From Desemzia sp045528445 (GTDB taxonomy: Bacteria; Bacillota; Bacilli; Lactobacillales; Carnobacteriaceae): a stretch of DNA of 64,000 bases. Made by a program: the position numbers and the translations under genes. Below, one piece after another: positions 17,317 to 26,429 of this stretch. Under the pieces are notes generated by a model. It did not search any database. It had not been told where the DNA came from and worked only from the letters and a program-made list of their open reading frames with translations. Positions within the stretch are counted from its first letter, which is position 1. The number at the start of each line of letters is the position of its first letter. The stretch spans positions 14,029-78,028 of the forward strand of contig NZ_JBGQQU010000011.1 of NCBI RefSeq assembly GCF_045528445.1, given 5' to 3'.

Positions 17317-18189
17317 TCAATTTTCCCACCATAGTTTGATCAAAGCTTGAGTTCCATCATTGCCATTCCCTTTGCCTTCTAATTCTTCATAAAGTTTTTC
17401 AGCAAGAGCAGTAGCGGGTAAATTAAGATTCATTCTTTTGGCTTCATCTAGAACGATCTTCAAATCTTTCACAAAATGTTTGATGAAAAAACCTGCAGAA
17501 TAATCTTCTTTTAAGATACGAGGTCCATAATTAGAAAGCGACCAATTTTGAGCGCTCCCTCCTCCAACGGTGTCCAAGACTTTTTCTATGTCTAACCCTG
17601 CTGCTTTTGCGTAAACCAACAGCTCTGTCATTCCAGTCATTGTACCTGCAACCATGATTTGATTTGCCATCTTGGTGTGTTGCCCGCTGCCAGCAGACCC
17701 TTGCAGATTTAATTTCCCAGAAAACTCTTCAAGAATCGGCTTCACACTATCAAAAACTGGTTCATCTCCACCTACCATAATCGTTAACGTTCCATTTTTC
17801 GCGCCTAAATCTCCTCCTGACACAGGAGCATCTAAAACAGCGATTCCTTTTTCTATACCGGTTTGATAAATTCTATTTGCTAGTGTTGGGGTGCTGGTCG
17901 TCATATCAATTAAGATATGTCGTTTTGTAGCTGTTTTAAATATTCCGTTTTCGCCATAATACACTTCTTCTACGTCCGACGGGTAACCTACGATGGTGAA
18001 GATCACTTCTGCATTTTCAGTTACTCCAGCAGGCGTATTTTGCCATTTAGCCCCCAACTCTATCAACTCACTAGCTTTGCTTTTAGTACGGCTATAAATT
18101 TGCACCTCATATCCTGCTGACAATAAATGTTTCACAATTGACGTACCCATTACGCCAGTCCCAATAAACCCTATTTTTTTCTTCGTCAT
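17317..18189 (-). CDS. NAD(P)-dependent beta-hydroxyacid dehydrogenase (YkwC-like)
   Basis: This belongs to the 3-hydroxyisobutyrate/6-phosphogluconate dehydrogenase superfamily. The 290-residue protein has the N-terminal Rossmann motif GFIGTGVMG (residues 7-15), the substrate-binding DAPVSGGDLGAKNGTLTIMVGG segment and the catalytic lysine in GSGQHTKMANQ (about residue 173). The exact substrate (tartronate semialdehyde, 3-hydroxyisobutyrate, succinic semialdehyde or similar) cannot be read from the sequence. GGGGGAG precedes the ATG. It is a single gene with its own terminator. Confidence 0.88.
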   Translation of the reverse strand: MTKKKIGFIGTGVMGTSIVKHLLSAGYEVQIYSRTKSKASELIELGAKWQNTPAGVTENAEVIFTIVGYPSDVEEVYYGENGIFKTATKRHILIDMTTSTPTLANRIYQTGIEKGIAVLDAPVSGGDLGAKNGTLTIMVGGDEPVFDSVKPILEEFSGKLNLQGSAGSGQHTKMANQIMVAGTMTGMTELLVYAKAAGLDIEKVLDTVGGGSAQNWSLSNYGPRILKEDYSAGFFIKHFVKDLKIVLDEAKRMNLNLPATALAEKLYEELEGKGNGNDGTQALIKLWWEN

Positions 18190-18280
18190 TGATCTATCTC
18201 CCCCAATTTATTCTTATAGTGCATCAATTATACCATTTAATGTTGCCCAATAGTCATTACCCAGACATCAAAAGAAGCTT

Positions 18281-19327
18281 CTACTTCTTGTCGTGAAGGA
18301 ACTCGCTTTCTAGTTGCTGTTGTTGATAGAACTCTAGCCATAATGCTGCTAACCGTTCTTCAGAATAATAGTGGTTCCCTTCTACAGCTTGCTGTTTCAG
18401 TTCAACATACGCATCAGGTTCATTTTTCAAGCGGGATATAGCTTCTTTCATACTCGATCTATCAGCACTAGGAAGATAATAGCCTTTCAAAACTGGTTCA
18501 TAAAGCGGTAAATCTCTTAACATCACTGGAGTATTACTAGCGAAAGATTCTAATATACACATTGGAAACAGCTCTTCATAAGAAGGCAACAAGAATAAAT
18601 CAGCCAGGTTGTAGTAGTCCCGCATTTCATCACGCTGAATAATCCCGGTAAAGGACAAGTTTTTTGGCGGTTGCTCCATTATTTTTTTAAACTTCTCATA
18701 ACCATCCGTGATTTTCCCAAATGAAAATCCGCCAGCCCAAATAAATTGCACATCCGGCATCTCTTCTGCTAATTTCACAAAATCATAGACTCCTTTACGT
18801 TCTTGCACTTGACCGGCACCAAAAACAACAAATTTCTCTGCAGAAATTCCTTTAGCTTCTCTGAGTTGTTTTTTTTGTTCTGGCAAGTAAGCAAAAAAAT
18901 CCTTTTTCGCTACAAAATTAGGAATATATGTAATTTTATTTTCAGCAATTCCGTATTTCTTTAATTCTTCAATAAAAATAGGATTTACCACAACTAAATG
19001 GTCCATCCTTTTATAAAAAGATATGACGTATTTGTAAAAAGTATTTTCTATGATACGCGGTAAATGAATACTGCCTTTAAGAGTAGACGGTAAAAAATGC
19101 ACATACCCTATCTTTCTTCCAAATCGCTTTCTAAAAAAAGTGCTGAGATAAAAAGGCAGGTCAATAGTGTGGTAGTGACTGATAGCCGTTTTAGAATATT
19201 TATTGATCGATAATTCGATAGAATGAGGATGGTACTTCCTTAACAGTTGAATCAGCTCTAAATAAGCGCTCCCCACTCCTTGTCCTTGTACTTTATCAGC
19301 AGAAGAAAACATATTTACTTGAAGCAT
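18281..19327 (-). CDS. Glycosyltransferase, probable second glucosyltransferase of glycolipid synthesis
   Basis: This 348-residue GT-B fold (GT4 family) enzyme contains EKFVVFGAGQVQERKG and the EX7E-like donor-binding region LLPSYEELFPMCILESFA near residue 265. It starts 4 bp after the preceding glycosyltransferase gene in the direction of transcription. Such a pair corresponds to LafA/LafB in Listeria, BgsB/BgsA in Enterococcus and CpoA in streptococci, which make mono- and then diglucosyl-diacylglycerol, the membrane anchor of lipoteichoic acid. It would add the second sugar. The acceptor is inferred from context. Confidence 0.75.
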   Translation of the reverse strand: MLQVNMFSSADKVQGQGVGSAYLELIQLLRKYHPHSIELSINKYSKTAISHYHTIDLPFYLSTFFRKRFGRKIGYVHFLPSTLKGSIHLPRIIENTFYKYVISFYKRMDHLVVVNPIFIEELKKYGIAENKITYIPNFVAKKDFFAYLPEQKKQLREAKGISAEKFVVFGAGQVQERKGVYDFVKLAEEMPDVQFIWAGGFSFGKITDGYEKFKKIMEQPPKNLSFTGIIQRDEMRDYYNLADLFLLPSYEELFPMCILESFASNTPVMLRDLPLYEPVLKGYYLPSADRSSMKEAISRLKNEPDAYVELKQQAVEGNHYYSEERLAALWLEFYQQQQLESEFLHDKK

Positions 19328-19330
19328 TTT

Positions 19331-20524
19331 TTACCCTCTCCTTACTGATTTTCGATAAACTTTTGAATCCACTTGTTTTTCTTGATTGTGGATGTGTATC
19401 GCCTCTTCGTAATACTGCAATACCTCTTCCCCAAAAACGGTCGCTGAGATAGAGTTTAACAAGTTTTTTCTTTCTTTTGTAGTTGTTTCTTGTTTCTTAT
19501 CATTGGTTAAATACTCAATGATCGTTTGTCCCAGTTCTTCATCTTTTTGATAAGTTTTACCCAATTTACCACTGTAGATCAACATATCGGTATACGAACT
19601 GGATCTTGCGACAATATCTGTTCCTGCCGCGATAGCTTCAATATAAGTAAGACCTTGAGATTCAGAAGTTGACGCATTCACATATAGATCTGATGCTTGA
19701 TAATAAGCATTTACTTCATCGACGCTTACTTCTCCAGCAAATCGAATCGAATAATCGATTCCCAATTCATGGCTCAATTGTTCCAATGCACCTCGAATAG
19801 GCCCATCTCCGACAACGATTAATTTAGCGGTCGGAAACTCAGCCAATACTGTTGGAAAAGCACGCAAGATAGCTTGAATATTTTTTTCTTGTGCTAACCT
19901 GCTTAATGACAACAATACCAGCTCATCTTCTGAAATAGCTAATTCCTGGCGGATATCACGTGTAGATTTGGCACTTAACTTCTTCAAATTAACCCCAGTT
20001 GGAATCACTTTAATGCTTCTGGTAACGCCATAAGAAATCAATTTATTTTTTGCTTTTTCACTCGGGGCAATAACCCCAGCAGTTTGATTGCAAAAATACT
20101 TCGAAACCAATTTTACATGTGAGGGTCTGAGGACTTTCCCTTTTGCCACGTAATGCAAATAATCTTCATACATCGTATGGTACGTATGAACACAAGGAAT
20201 GTTCAGTTGGCGCGCTACATACTTACCTGTCATTCCCAAACTGAATTCCGTATGAGTATGCACTAAATCAAGTTTCAATTCCTTTGAAGTTTTTAGCGCA
20301 CTAAGCATTCCGCGAAATGCTACACGTCGATCTTTGAATGAGAAAAAAGGGATGCTCGAAAAGCGGACAATGTTGGGCTCAGATTTCTGCGCCATGGGAT
20401 CTGTCGTAGTAAAAATAATCACTTCATGTCCATGTTCTTCCAACTCTTCTTTAAGCGTTTGGATTGAAGTAGCAACACCACTAACTTGCGGGAAATACGA
20501 ATCAGTGAAAATTCCAATTCTCAT
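19331..20524 (-). CDS. Probable 1,2-diacylglycerol 3-glucosyltransferase (GT4)
   Basis: This 397-residue GT-B glycosyltransferase begins MRIGIFTDSYFPQVSGVATSI, the typical start of processive and monoglucosyl-diacylglycerol synthases. It has HTHTEFSLG, the phosphate-binding LSLSRLAQEKN segment and the donor motif NASTSESQGLTYIEA. It would transfer glucose from UDP-glucose to diacylglycerol at the cytoplasmic membrane face. AAAGGAG precedes the ATG. It is the first of two co-transcribed glycosyltransferase genes. Confidence 0.82.
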   Translation of the reverse strand: MRIGIFTDSYFPQVSGVATSIQTLKEELEEHGHEVIIFTTTDPMAQKSEPNIVRFSSIPFFSFKDRRVAFRGMLSALKTSKELKLDLVHTHTEFSLGMTGKYVARQLNIPCVHTYHTMYEDYLHYVAKGKVLRPSHVKLVSKYFCNQTAGVIAPSEKAKNKLISYGVTRSIKVIPTGVNLKKLSAKSTRDIRQELAISEDELVLLSLSRLAQEKNIQAILRAFPTVLAEFPTAKLIVVGDGPIRGALEQLSHELGIDYSIRFAGEVSVDEVNAYYQASDLYVNASTSESQGLTYIEAIAAGTDIVARSSSYTDMLIYSGKLGKTYQKDEELGQTIIEYLTNDKKQETTTKERKNLLNSISATVFGEEVLQYYEEAIHIHNQEKQVDSKVYRKSVRRG

Positions 20525-20546
20525 TTATTTTCACTCCTTTAATAAG

Positions 20547-20587
20547 ATTATACGTTTTTTTTATAAAAAAAACAGTTTATATACTGT
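20547..20587 (-). promoter_or_regulatory. Promoter and near-palindrome of the glycolipid operon
   Basis: A TATAAT -10 hexamer lies at 20547-20552 on the minus strand. About 20 bases upstream is a 16-bp near-palindrome, ACAGTTTATATACTGT (20572-20587), where a -35 element would be expected. It could be an operator site, for example of an envelope-stress regulator. This is a pattern observation only. Confidence 0.4.
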
Positions 20588-20694
20588 AAAAATTCTATGT
20601 AAACTTATTTCTATTTATCACCATCTTACCTTATCATATAAAAATTAAAAACTTATCCAACTTTAGCATGAAAAAAGATAATATTTTTAGTCTA

Positions 20695-20737
20695 TACACA
20701 AAAAGGTTCATTAGGCTTATCTCCTAATGAACCTTTT
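20695..20737 (-). terminator. Terminator after ptsI
   Basis: A 15-bp stem (AAAAGGTTCATTAGG with its complement, 7-base loop) is followed by TTTTTGTGT on the minus strand. It ends the ptsHI operon. Confidence 0.88.
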
Positions 20738-20756
20738 CTATTTGTTTCAATTAGCG

Positions 20757-22478
20757 TTATTTCACGTATTCTTCAACCAATGCAACAACTTCATCAGCAG
20801 TATCACAATCATTGATTGCTTTTTCTGCAAGTTCAGTCATCTTAGTAGAATCTAATTTTTTCATTAAGCTGCGTGTTTTTAACACACTTGAAGCACTCAT
20901 TGAAAATTCGTCTAATCCTAATCCTAACAATAACGGAACAGCCGTTTGATCTCCAGCCATCTCTCCACACATACCAGCCCATTTGCCTTCTTTATGCGCT
21001 GAATCAATAACATTCTTGATTAAGCGTAAAATTGAAGGATTGTAAGGTTGGTACAAGTAAGAAACGCGCTCATTCATACGGTCAGCAGCCATTGTGTATT
21101 GAATCAAGTCATTCGTTCCAATACTAAAGAAATCAACCTCTTTAGCAAATTTATCTGCAATCACAGCTGCAGCTGGAATTTCAATCATGATACCAACTTG
21201 GATAGAATCAGAAACTTCAATACCTTCATTGATCAAGTTTTCTTTTTCTTCCATCAAAATAGCTTTCGCTTCACGGAATTCAGCTAAAGTAGCGATCATA
21301 GGGAACATGATACGTAAGTTACCATGAACTGAAGCACGTAATAGCGCACGCAATTGTGTTCTAAACATATCAGATTCATTTAAACTAATACGAATCGCCC
21401 GATATCCTAAGAACGGGTTCATTTCATGAGGCAAGTCTAAGTATGAAAGTTCTTTATCCCCGCCGATGTCCATTGTACGGACAACAACTGGTTTGCCTTC
21501 CATACTTTCTAATACTGTTTTGTAAGCTGTGTATTGATCATCTTCTGTAGGGAAATCTGTAGAATCCATGTATAAGAATTCTGTACGGTATAAACCAACA
21601 GCTTCAGCACCGTTATTGTGAACTCCGTCTAAATCTTTAGGCGTTCCAATATTAGCAGCTAATTCAATGTGTTTTCCGTCAGAAGTAACCGTAGCTTCTT
21701 CTTTTAATTTATCCCATTCAGCTTTTTGAGCTTCAAAAGCTTCAGCTTTTTTAGCATACACTTCAATAGTATCAGTATCTGGTTTAATGTAAACTTCGCC
21801 TTCTAAACCGTCTACAATAATTTCGTCTCCATCTACTACACGTTGAGTGATTTCTTTAGAACCAACAATTGCAGGGATTTCAAGAGAACGCGCCATAATC
21901 GCAGAATGTGAAGTACGACCTCCAACATCTGTAACAAAAGCTTTTACGTATTTACGGTTTAATTGAGCTGTATCACTTGGCGTCAAATCATGCGCCACAA
22001 CAATCACTTCTTCATCAATTGTTGAAGGACTTGGCAATTTAACTCCTAATAGATGTGCTAGAACACGTTTACGGACATCTTTGATATCTGCAGCACGTTC
22101 TTGCATGTAAGGATTGTCTTCCATGCCTTCGAATATAGCGATGAATGTATCTGTTGCTTCTTGCAAAGCACTTTCTGCATTGATTTTGTTGTCTTTAATG
22201 TTGCTTTCAATCGTTCCAATTAAATCAGGATCAGAAAGCACCATTAAATGAGCATCGAATACTTGCGCTTCTTCTTCTCCTAGGCTTTTTGCAGCATTTT
22301 CACGGATCTGTTCAAGTTCCCCTTTAGCTTTCGCTACAGCGTCGCTTACACGTTGAATTTCCTTTTCAGAATCTTCAACTGTTTTTTTGGTGAAAGTTAG
22401 ATCAGGTTCAATGAGCATATAGGTTTTTGCTGTGGCAATACCATCACTTGCTGCAATCCCTTTCAACACTTCTACCAT
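20757..22478 (-). CDS. ptsI: PTS enzyme I (phosphoenolpyruvate-protein phosphotransferase)
   Basis: Enzyme I takes phosphate from phosphoenolpyruvate and passes it to HPr for all PTS sugars. The 573-residue protein has the phosphorylated-histidine motif GGRTSHSAIMAR (about residues 184-195), the PEP-binding RTEFLYMD segment and the C-terminal GMCGEMAGD motif. The ATG overlaps the ptsH stop codon by one base (TAATG), so the two are translationally coupled. Confidence 0.98.
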   Translation of the reverse strand: MVEVLKGIAASDGIATAKTYMLIEPDLTFTKKTVEDSEKEIQRVSDAVAKAKGELEQIRENAAKSLGEEEAQVFDAHLMVLSDPDLIGTIESNIKDNKINAESALQEATDTFIAIFEGMEDNPYMQERAADIKDVRKRVLAHLLGVKLPSPSTIDEEVIVVAHDLTPSDTAQLNRKYVKAFVTDVGGRTSHSAIMARSLEIPAIVGSKEITQRVVDGDEIIVDGLEGEVYIKPDTDTIEVYAKKAEAFEAQKAEWDKLKEEATVTSDGKHIELAANIGTPKDLDGVHNNGAEAVGLYRTEFLYMDSTDFPTEDDQYTAYKTVLESMEGKPVVVRTMDIGGDKELSYLDLPHEMNPFLGYRAIRISLNESDMFRTQLRALLRASVHGNLRIMFPMIATLAEFREAKAILMEEKENLINEGIEVSDSIQVGIMIEIPAAAVIADKFAKEVDFFSIGTNDLIQYTMAADRMNERVSYLYQPYNPSILRLIKNVIDSAHKEGKWAGMCGEMAGDQTAVPLLLGLGLDEFSMSASSVLKTRSLMKKLDSTKMTELAEKAINDCDTADEVVALVEEYVK

Positions 22479-22744
22479 TATTCAGATAAGCCTTCTTTCT
22501 TCATTGTTTCCTCAATACCGTTGATTGCTTCAGCTTCGTCTGCACCTTCCGCAGTGATGGCAACGTCAGCACCTTGTCCAACACCTAAAGACATTACGCC
22601 CATGATTGATTTTAAGTTTACTGATTTACCTTTGTATTCAAGGTTGATATCTGAGTTGTATTTACTTGCTGATTGTACTAATAGTGTAGCTGGACGTGCG
22701 TGGATTCCTGTTTCAGCTACGATATGAAATTCGCGTTTTTCCAT
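22478..22744 (-). CDS. ptsH: PTS phosphocarrier protein HPr
   Basis: HPr is the 88-residue phosphocarrier of the sugar PTS and the cofactor of CcpA. Both regulatory sites are visible: catalytic His15 in GIHARPA, and Ser46 in KSIMGVMSL, the target of HPr kinase in Firmicutes. The gene is first in the ptsHI operon with a promoter at 22854-22882. Confidence 0.98.
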   Translation of the reverse strand: MEKREFHIVAETGIHARPATLLVQSASKYNSDINLEYKGKSVNLKSIMGVMSLGVGQGADVAITAEGADEAEAINGIEETMKKEGLSE

Positions 22745-22853
22745 AATTGGTTATTCCCCTTTATTTCGAGTATTTTTTTATGAGAGTCAGATTCAGCTGT
22801 TTTTTTACTGAAACCAGTAATTTCAACGACCAAAAATAACCCTTTCACAAGAT

Positions 22854-22882
22854 AGATTACCATTTTTTTATTCTTTTCACAA
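22854..22882 (-). promoter_or_regulatory. Promoter of ptsHI
   Basis: TTGTGA (22877-22882) and TAATCT (22854-22859) are separated by 17 bases on the minus strand, leaving a leader of about 100 bases before ptsH. A second TTGTGAAA copy lies just downstream of the -10 region. I found no convincing cre site. Confidence 0.55.
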
Positions 22883-22927
22883 CTATTTTTACATTCAACT
22901 CATTATTTAATCAGAAATTTAATTATT

Positions 22928-23113
22928 TTAGTCTTTTTCGTAATGATAAATGACATTCCCACCTAATTCTGCTTTCCCTACAATACGGCTTTTTTCTGGA
23001 TGCTTATTCCATACCTCAAGAAATACCATGAAATTTTCTTTAGAAACAGCCAATTCACTTTGTTCCTCAGAAACTAATGCATTTAATTGAGCATTCATTT
23101 CTTCCATTGTCAT
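22928..23113 (-). CDS. Small hypothetical protein between ptsH and clpE
   Basis: This is a 61-residue acidic protein with no membrane segment. The first 30 residues look helical and Glu-rich, followed by a short basic/aromatic end (GGNVIYHYEKD). I do not recognise a named family. It is likely to be real because GAGGTG lies 5 bases before the ATG, codon use matches its neighbours, and it fills the space between the divergent ptsH and clpE units. Its function is unknown. Confidence 0.65.
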   Translation of the reverse strand: MTMEEMNAQLNALVSEEQSELAVSKENFMVFLEVWNKHPEKSRIVGKAELGGNVIYHYEKD

Positions 23114-23239
23114 GTAATCACCTCACAAAAATTTAGTTCTCTCTATAGTGTATCACTTTATTAAAATAGAAAATAGATGTATCCTGTCGGTAGAATGTAG
23201 ATTGCCTATGGTTAGAGAAATCTTTTTAATAGAAAATAC

Positions 23240-23309
23240 TTGAAAGTCAGTATTGGTCAGTGTATAATAAATCCATAAAGGTCAGATATAGTCAAATTCT
23301 AATTTGACC
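23240..23309 (+). promoter_or_regulatory. clpE promoter with CtsR operator boxes
   Basis: TTGAAA (23240-23245) and TATAAT (23263-23268) have an ideal 17-base spacer. A CtsR-type heptad direct repeat, AGTCAGT-ATT-GGTCAGT (23245-23261), fills the spacer. A second, better one, GGTCAGA-TAT-AGTCAAA (23280-23296), lies just downstream, followed by an inverted half site TTTGACC (23303-23309). The known CtsR consensus is RGTCAAA-NAN-RGTCAAA. Strong heat- and misfolding-controlled repression of clpE is expected. Confidence 0.88.
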
Positions 23310-23342
23310 TATAAATCAATCTTTGAAAGGTTGTGTAACGAT

Positions 23343-25580
23343 ATGTTATGTCAAAATTGTAATCAAAACGAAGCAACGATTCATTTGTATACAAGCATGA
23401 ATGGTCAAAAAGGTCAACTAGATCTTTGTCAAAATTGTTATCAAGAATTAAAAAATGCACAAGCTAGAGGAATGGGAAACAATAGGCCCCCACAAAATCC
23501 TTTTGGTTTTGGAAACCTAGATGATTTATTCCGTTCTATGCAAGGCGGAACAAAAAATTATTCAAATTCAAATGTCCCTCCTACTCAGAATGGTTCTGGT
23601 GGCGGCAATCAACCTCCTACTAGAAGAAAATCTGGAATTTTAGGTGAATACGGTACTAATTTAACTGATCTCGCAAAATCCGGTGCAATCGACCCCGTTA
23701 TTGGCAGAGATCAAGAAATTGAACGTGTTCTGGAAATTTTAAATCGCCGTACAAAGAACAACCCAGTTTTAATCGGTGACCCAGGTGTAGGTAAAACTGC
23801 CGTGGTAGAAGGTTTGGCTCAAAAAATCGTGGATGGAGACGTACCGCAAAAATTAATGAATAAAGAAGTGATCCGCTTAGATGTAGCTTCCTTAGTACAA
23901 GGTACGGGTATCCGTGGTCAATTTGAAGAACGTATGCAACAATTAATGAATGAATTGAAACAAAATAATCAAGTCATTCTATTTATTGACGAGATTCATG
24001 AGATTGTTGGTGCTGGAAGTGCTGACGGCAGCATGGACGCAGGGAACATCTTAAAACCTGCTCTTGCTCGTGGCGAACTGCAATTAGTTGGTGCTACTAC
24101 CTTGCGAGAATATCGTTCTATTGAAAAAGATGGTGCTCTTGAACGTCGTTTACAACCTGTACGGGTAGATGAGCCTACTGTAGAAGAAACCTTCAGTATT
24201 TTAAAAGGAATTCAAAAGAAATACGAAGATTATCATCAAGTAAACTATTCAGATGAGTCTATTCGTACTGCTGTTAATTTATCTGATCGTTACATTCAAG
24301 ATCGTTTCTTGCCGGACAAAGCTATCGACCTTCTTGATGAAGCAGGTTCAAAGAAAAACTTAACGATTCAAACAGTTGACCCGCACATTATTGAAGATAA
24401 AATCGCTGAAGCTGCTCAAGAAAAACAAGCGGCTTTGCAAAACGAAGATTATGAAAAAGCAGCTTTTTATCGCGATCAAGCAGCTAAATACGCGGCTATG
24501 AGAGATCAACAACAACCCGATTCCGATAAACCAGTGATCACAGAACAAGATATGATCAATATCATTGAAATGAAAACCAACATTCCTGTTGGCGATTTAA
24601 AAGAAAAAGAGCAGACTCAATTGCGTAATTTAGATAAAGATTTGAAGAAACACGTTATTGGACAAGATGCTGCGATTGAAAAAATTGCTAAAGCTATTCG
24701 CAGAAATCGTGTTGGATTTAATAAAAAAGGACGCCCGATCGGTTCATTCCTTTTCGTTGGACCTACGGGTGTGGGTAAAACAGAATTGGCTAAGCAACTA
24801 GCTTTTGAATTGTTTGGAAATAAAGAGGCCTATGTGCGTTTTGACATGAGTGAATACATGGAAAAACATAGTGTGTCTAAATTGATCGGTTCTCCTCCAG
24901 GCTATGTCGGTTATGACGAAGCTGGACAACTGACCGAAAAAGTTCGTCGCAACCCGTACAGTATTTTACTATTAGACGAAATTGAAAAAGCTCATCCTGA
25001 TGTATTGCATATGTTCTTGCAAATTCTAGATGATGGACGCCTAACAGATGCTCAAGGGAGAACTGTCAGTTTTAAAGATACGATCATTATTATGACAAGT
25101 AATGTAGGACAAGGGGAGATTGAAGCTAGTGTAGGATTTTCTGCAACCAACCAATCTAACCGCAGTTCTGTCTTAAACCACTTGACCGACTACTTTAAAC
25201 CAGAATTCATCAACCGTTTTGACGGTATTATCGAATTCAATTCTTTAACTAAAGAAAATCTGCTGCAAATCGTAGACATTATGATCAATGACGTCAACAA
25301 TATGCTTCAAGACCAACACATTACACTTGATGTGGATCAACAAGTCAAAGAAAAACTCGTTGATTTAGGTTATGATGCTAAACTAGGCGCTCGTCCTTTA
25401 CGCAGAGTAATCCAAGAACAAATTGAAGACCGTATCGCTGATTTTTATCTAGATCATCCAAACGTCAAAGAATTAATCAGTACCACAACTGATGATGGAG
25501 AAATCACTATACAAGCTAAAGATAACCACACAGCTGTAGAAGCAGTGAAGGATTCATCTTCTGAAGAAGCAGAAGACTAA
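23343..25580 (+). CDS. clpE: ATP-dependent Clp protease ATP-binding subunit ClpE
   Basis: ClpE is a Hsp100 unfoldase that works with ClpP and helps switch off the CtsR heat-shock response. The 745-residue protein starts with the diagnostic zinc finger (two CxxC pairs, Cys3/Cys6 and Cys29/Cys32). A Gln/Asn/Gly-rich linker follows, then AAA domain 1 (GDPGVGKTA), a UVR-like coiled coil (EDYEKAAFYRDQA) and AAA domain 2 (GPTGVGKTE). The ATG at 23343 is chosen because the zinc finger starts there; the upstream extension overlaps the operator. It has its own promoter and terminator. Confidence 0.97.
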   Translation: MLCQNCNQNEATIHLYTSMNGQKGQLDLCQNCYQELKNAQARGMGNNRPPQNPFGFGNLDDLFRSMQGGTKNYSNSNVPPTQNGSGGGNQPPTRRKSGILGEYGTNLTDLAKSGAIDPVIGRDQEIERVLEILNRRTKNNPVLIGDPGVGKTAVVEGLAQKIVDGDVPQKLMNKEVIRLDVASLVQGTGIRGQFEERMQQLMNELKQNNQVILFIDEIHEIVGAGSADGSMDAGNILKPALARGELQLVGATTLREYRSIEKDGALERRLQPVRVDEPTVEETFSILKGIQKKYEDYHQVNYSDESIRTAVNLSDRYIQDRFLPDKAIDLLDEAGSKKNLTIQTVDPHIIEDKIAEAAQEKQAALQNEDYEKAAFYRDQAAKYAAMRDQQQPDSDKPVITEQDMINIIEMKTNIPVGDLKEKEQTQLRNLDKDLKKHVIGQDAAIEKIAKAIRRNRVGFNKKGRPIGSFLFVGPTGVGKTELAKQLAFELFGNKEAYVRFDMSEYMEKHSVSKLIGSPPGYVGYDEAGQLTEKVRRNPYSILLLDEIEKAHPDVLHMFLQILDDGRLTDAQGRTVSFKDTIIIMTSNVGQGEIEASVGFSATNQSNRSSVLNHLTDYFKPEFINRFDGIIEFNSLTKENLLQIVDIMINDVNNMLQDQHITLDVDQQVKEKLVDLGYDAKLGARPLRRVIQEQIEDRIADFYLDHPNVKELISTTTDDGEITIQAKDNHTAVEAVKDSSSEEAED

Positions 25581-25603
25581 TTTAAGCCCCTCTTTTCATG
25601 TGT

Positions 25604-25652
25604 AACCTTCAAAAGGTAGCGCGTAACGCCTAGCTTTTGAAGGTTTTTTCTT
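25604..25652 (+). terminator. Terminator after clpE
   Basis: A 12-bp stem (AACCTTCAAAAG with CTTTTGAAGGTT) with an 18-base loop is followed by TTTTTTC and further T residues. Confidence 0.88.
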
Positions 25653-25743
25653 TTTTTAGGCAATAATCTTTTGTAAAACGCTTTTCTGAGGTTTATAATA
25701 AAATTATATAAATTTAAATTCTTTAAAAATTGAGGTGGAGAAC

Positions 25744-26019
25744 GTGAAATTAATCGATGTAACCAATAGTCATTCTCATTTAGTGAATAATCAGCTGGAA
25801 AATACAGATGCCGTTTTTATAAAAGTTTTTTCATTAGGTTCCACCACGGTCATTTTTTCTGGAGCACCAACACATCAAGATGTGATTCTTCAAAATAAAA
25901 ACCGGAATATAAAAAATTCCGAGATTCATTTTGCAATTGAGAATATTTTAGAAGTGAATCCCGAGGACGTTGAAATCTTTCCTGCTTCTCATCTTGTTGA
26001 ACTATCTATTAAAGTTTAA
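25744..26019 (+). CDS. DUF1827 family protein
   Basis: This 91-residue soluble protein starts VKLIDVTNSHSHLVNNQLENTD and contains VFSLGSTTVIFSGAPTHQDV. This strongly resembles the DUF1827 family of lactic acid bacteria, whose function is unknown. The GTG at 25744 is preferred: GAGGTGGAG lies just upstream and family members begin MKLI or MRLI. A hairpin follows at 26036. Its clpE neighbour may be coincidental, as clpE has its own terminator. Confidence 0.85.
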   Translation: MKLIDVTNSHSHLVNNQLENTDAVFIKVFSLGSTTVIFSGAPTHQDVILQNKNRNIKNSEIHFAIENILEVNPEDVEIFPASHLVELSIKV

Positions 26020-26035
26020 ACTGATTCATAATAAG

Positions 26036-26073
26036 CAGCCTGGAAAACTTATTCGGTTTCCGGGTTGTTTTAT
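26036..26073 (+). terminator. Terminator after DUF1827 gene
   Basis: An 11-bp stem with two G-U type pairs (CAGCCTGGAAA with TTTCCGGGTTG) and a short loop is followed by TTTTATAT. Confidence 0.65.
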
Positions 26074-26351
26074 ATGCCGATTCAGCAAGCCCCTCTTGTT
26101 GATCTTTACTACTGATGTAATACTTAAGACAACCATTAAGCAAAAAACTACTCTAGAGGTATTTCCGATCAGCTTTTCAAAAAACTGGAAGTTCAATAAC
26201 ATTTTGATACAGGACCCTCCAACATGCAGTTTAAAACAGTCAGAGAGAAAAAAAGTTTATTCTGCTGTTTCAAACTGCATGAAAATTCTATTGCTTACGT
26301 ATCAAATTGAAACGACTTCATTGATTTTGTCGAATTTATTCCTCACCAAAC
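26074..26351. other. Non-coding stretch with an imperfect inverted repeat
   Basis: The region between the DUF1827 gene and prfC has an in-frame 134-codon reading frame, but it lacks a ribosome binding site, overlaps the DUF1827 end and has no protein-like composition. ACATGCAGTTTAAAACAG (from 26222) pairs imperfectly with CTGTTTCAAACTGCATG (to 26281), giving a hairpin of about 17 bp with a loop of about 25 bases. A small RNA or a processed 3' untranslated region is possible. Confidence 0.5.
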
Positions 26352-26402
26352 AAAAACGTCTCTTTCAATCCTGATACAGGAATGAAATGAGACGTTTTTT
26401 TA
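26352..26402. terminator. Bidirectional terminator near prfC
   Basis: AAAAACGTCTC and GAGACGTTTTT form an 11-bp stem, flanked on both strands by T runs. It ends prfC transcription on the minus strand and any read-through from the left. Confidence 0.8.
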
Positions 26403-26429
26403 TACTAAGCAAGGATAATTCATTGCTTT

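Noticed and set aside
20334..20648. 104-codon plus-strand reading frame opposite the glycosyltransferase gene
   Set aside because: It is antisense to a well-supported gene, has no ribosome binding site and resembles no protein family.
25970..26374. 134-codon plus-strand reading frame after DUF1827
   Set aside because: It overlaps the end of the DUF1827 gene, has no ribosome binding site and contains terminator hairpins within it.
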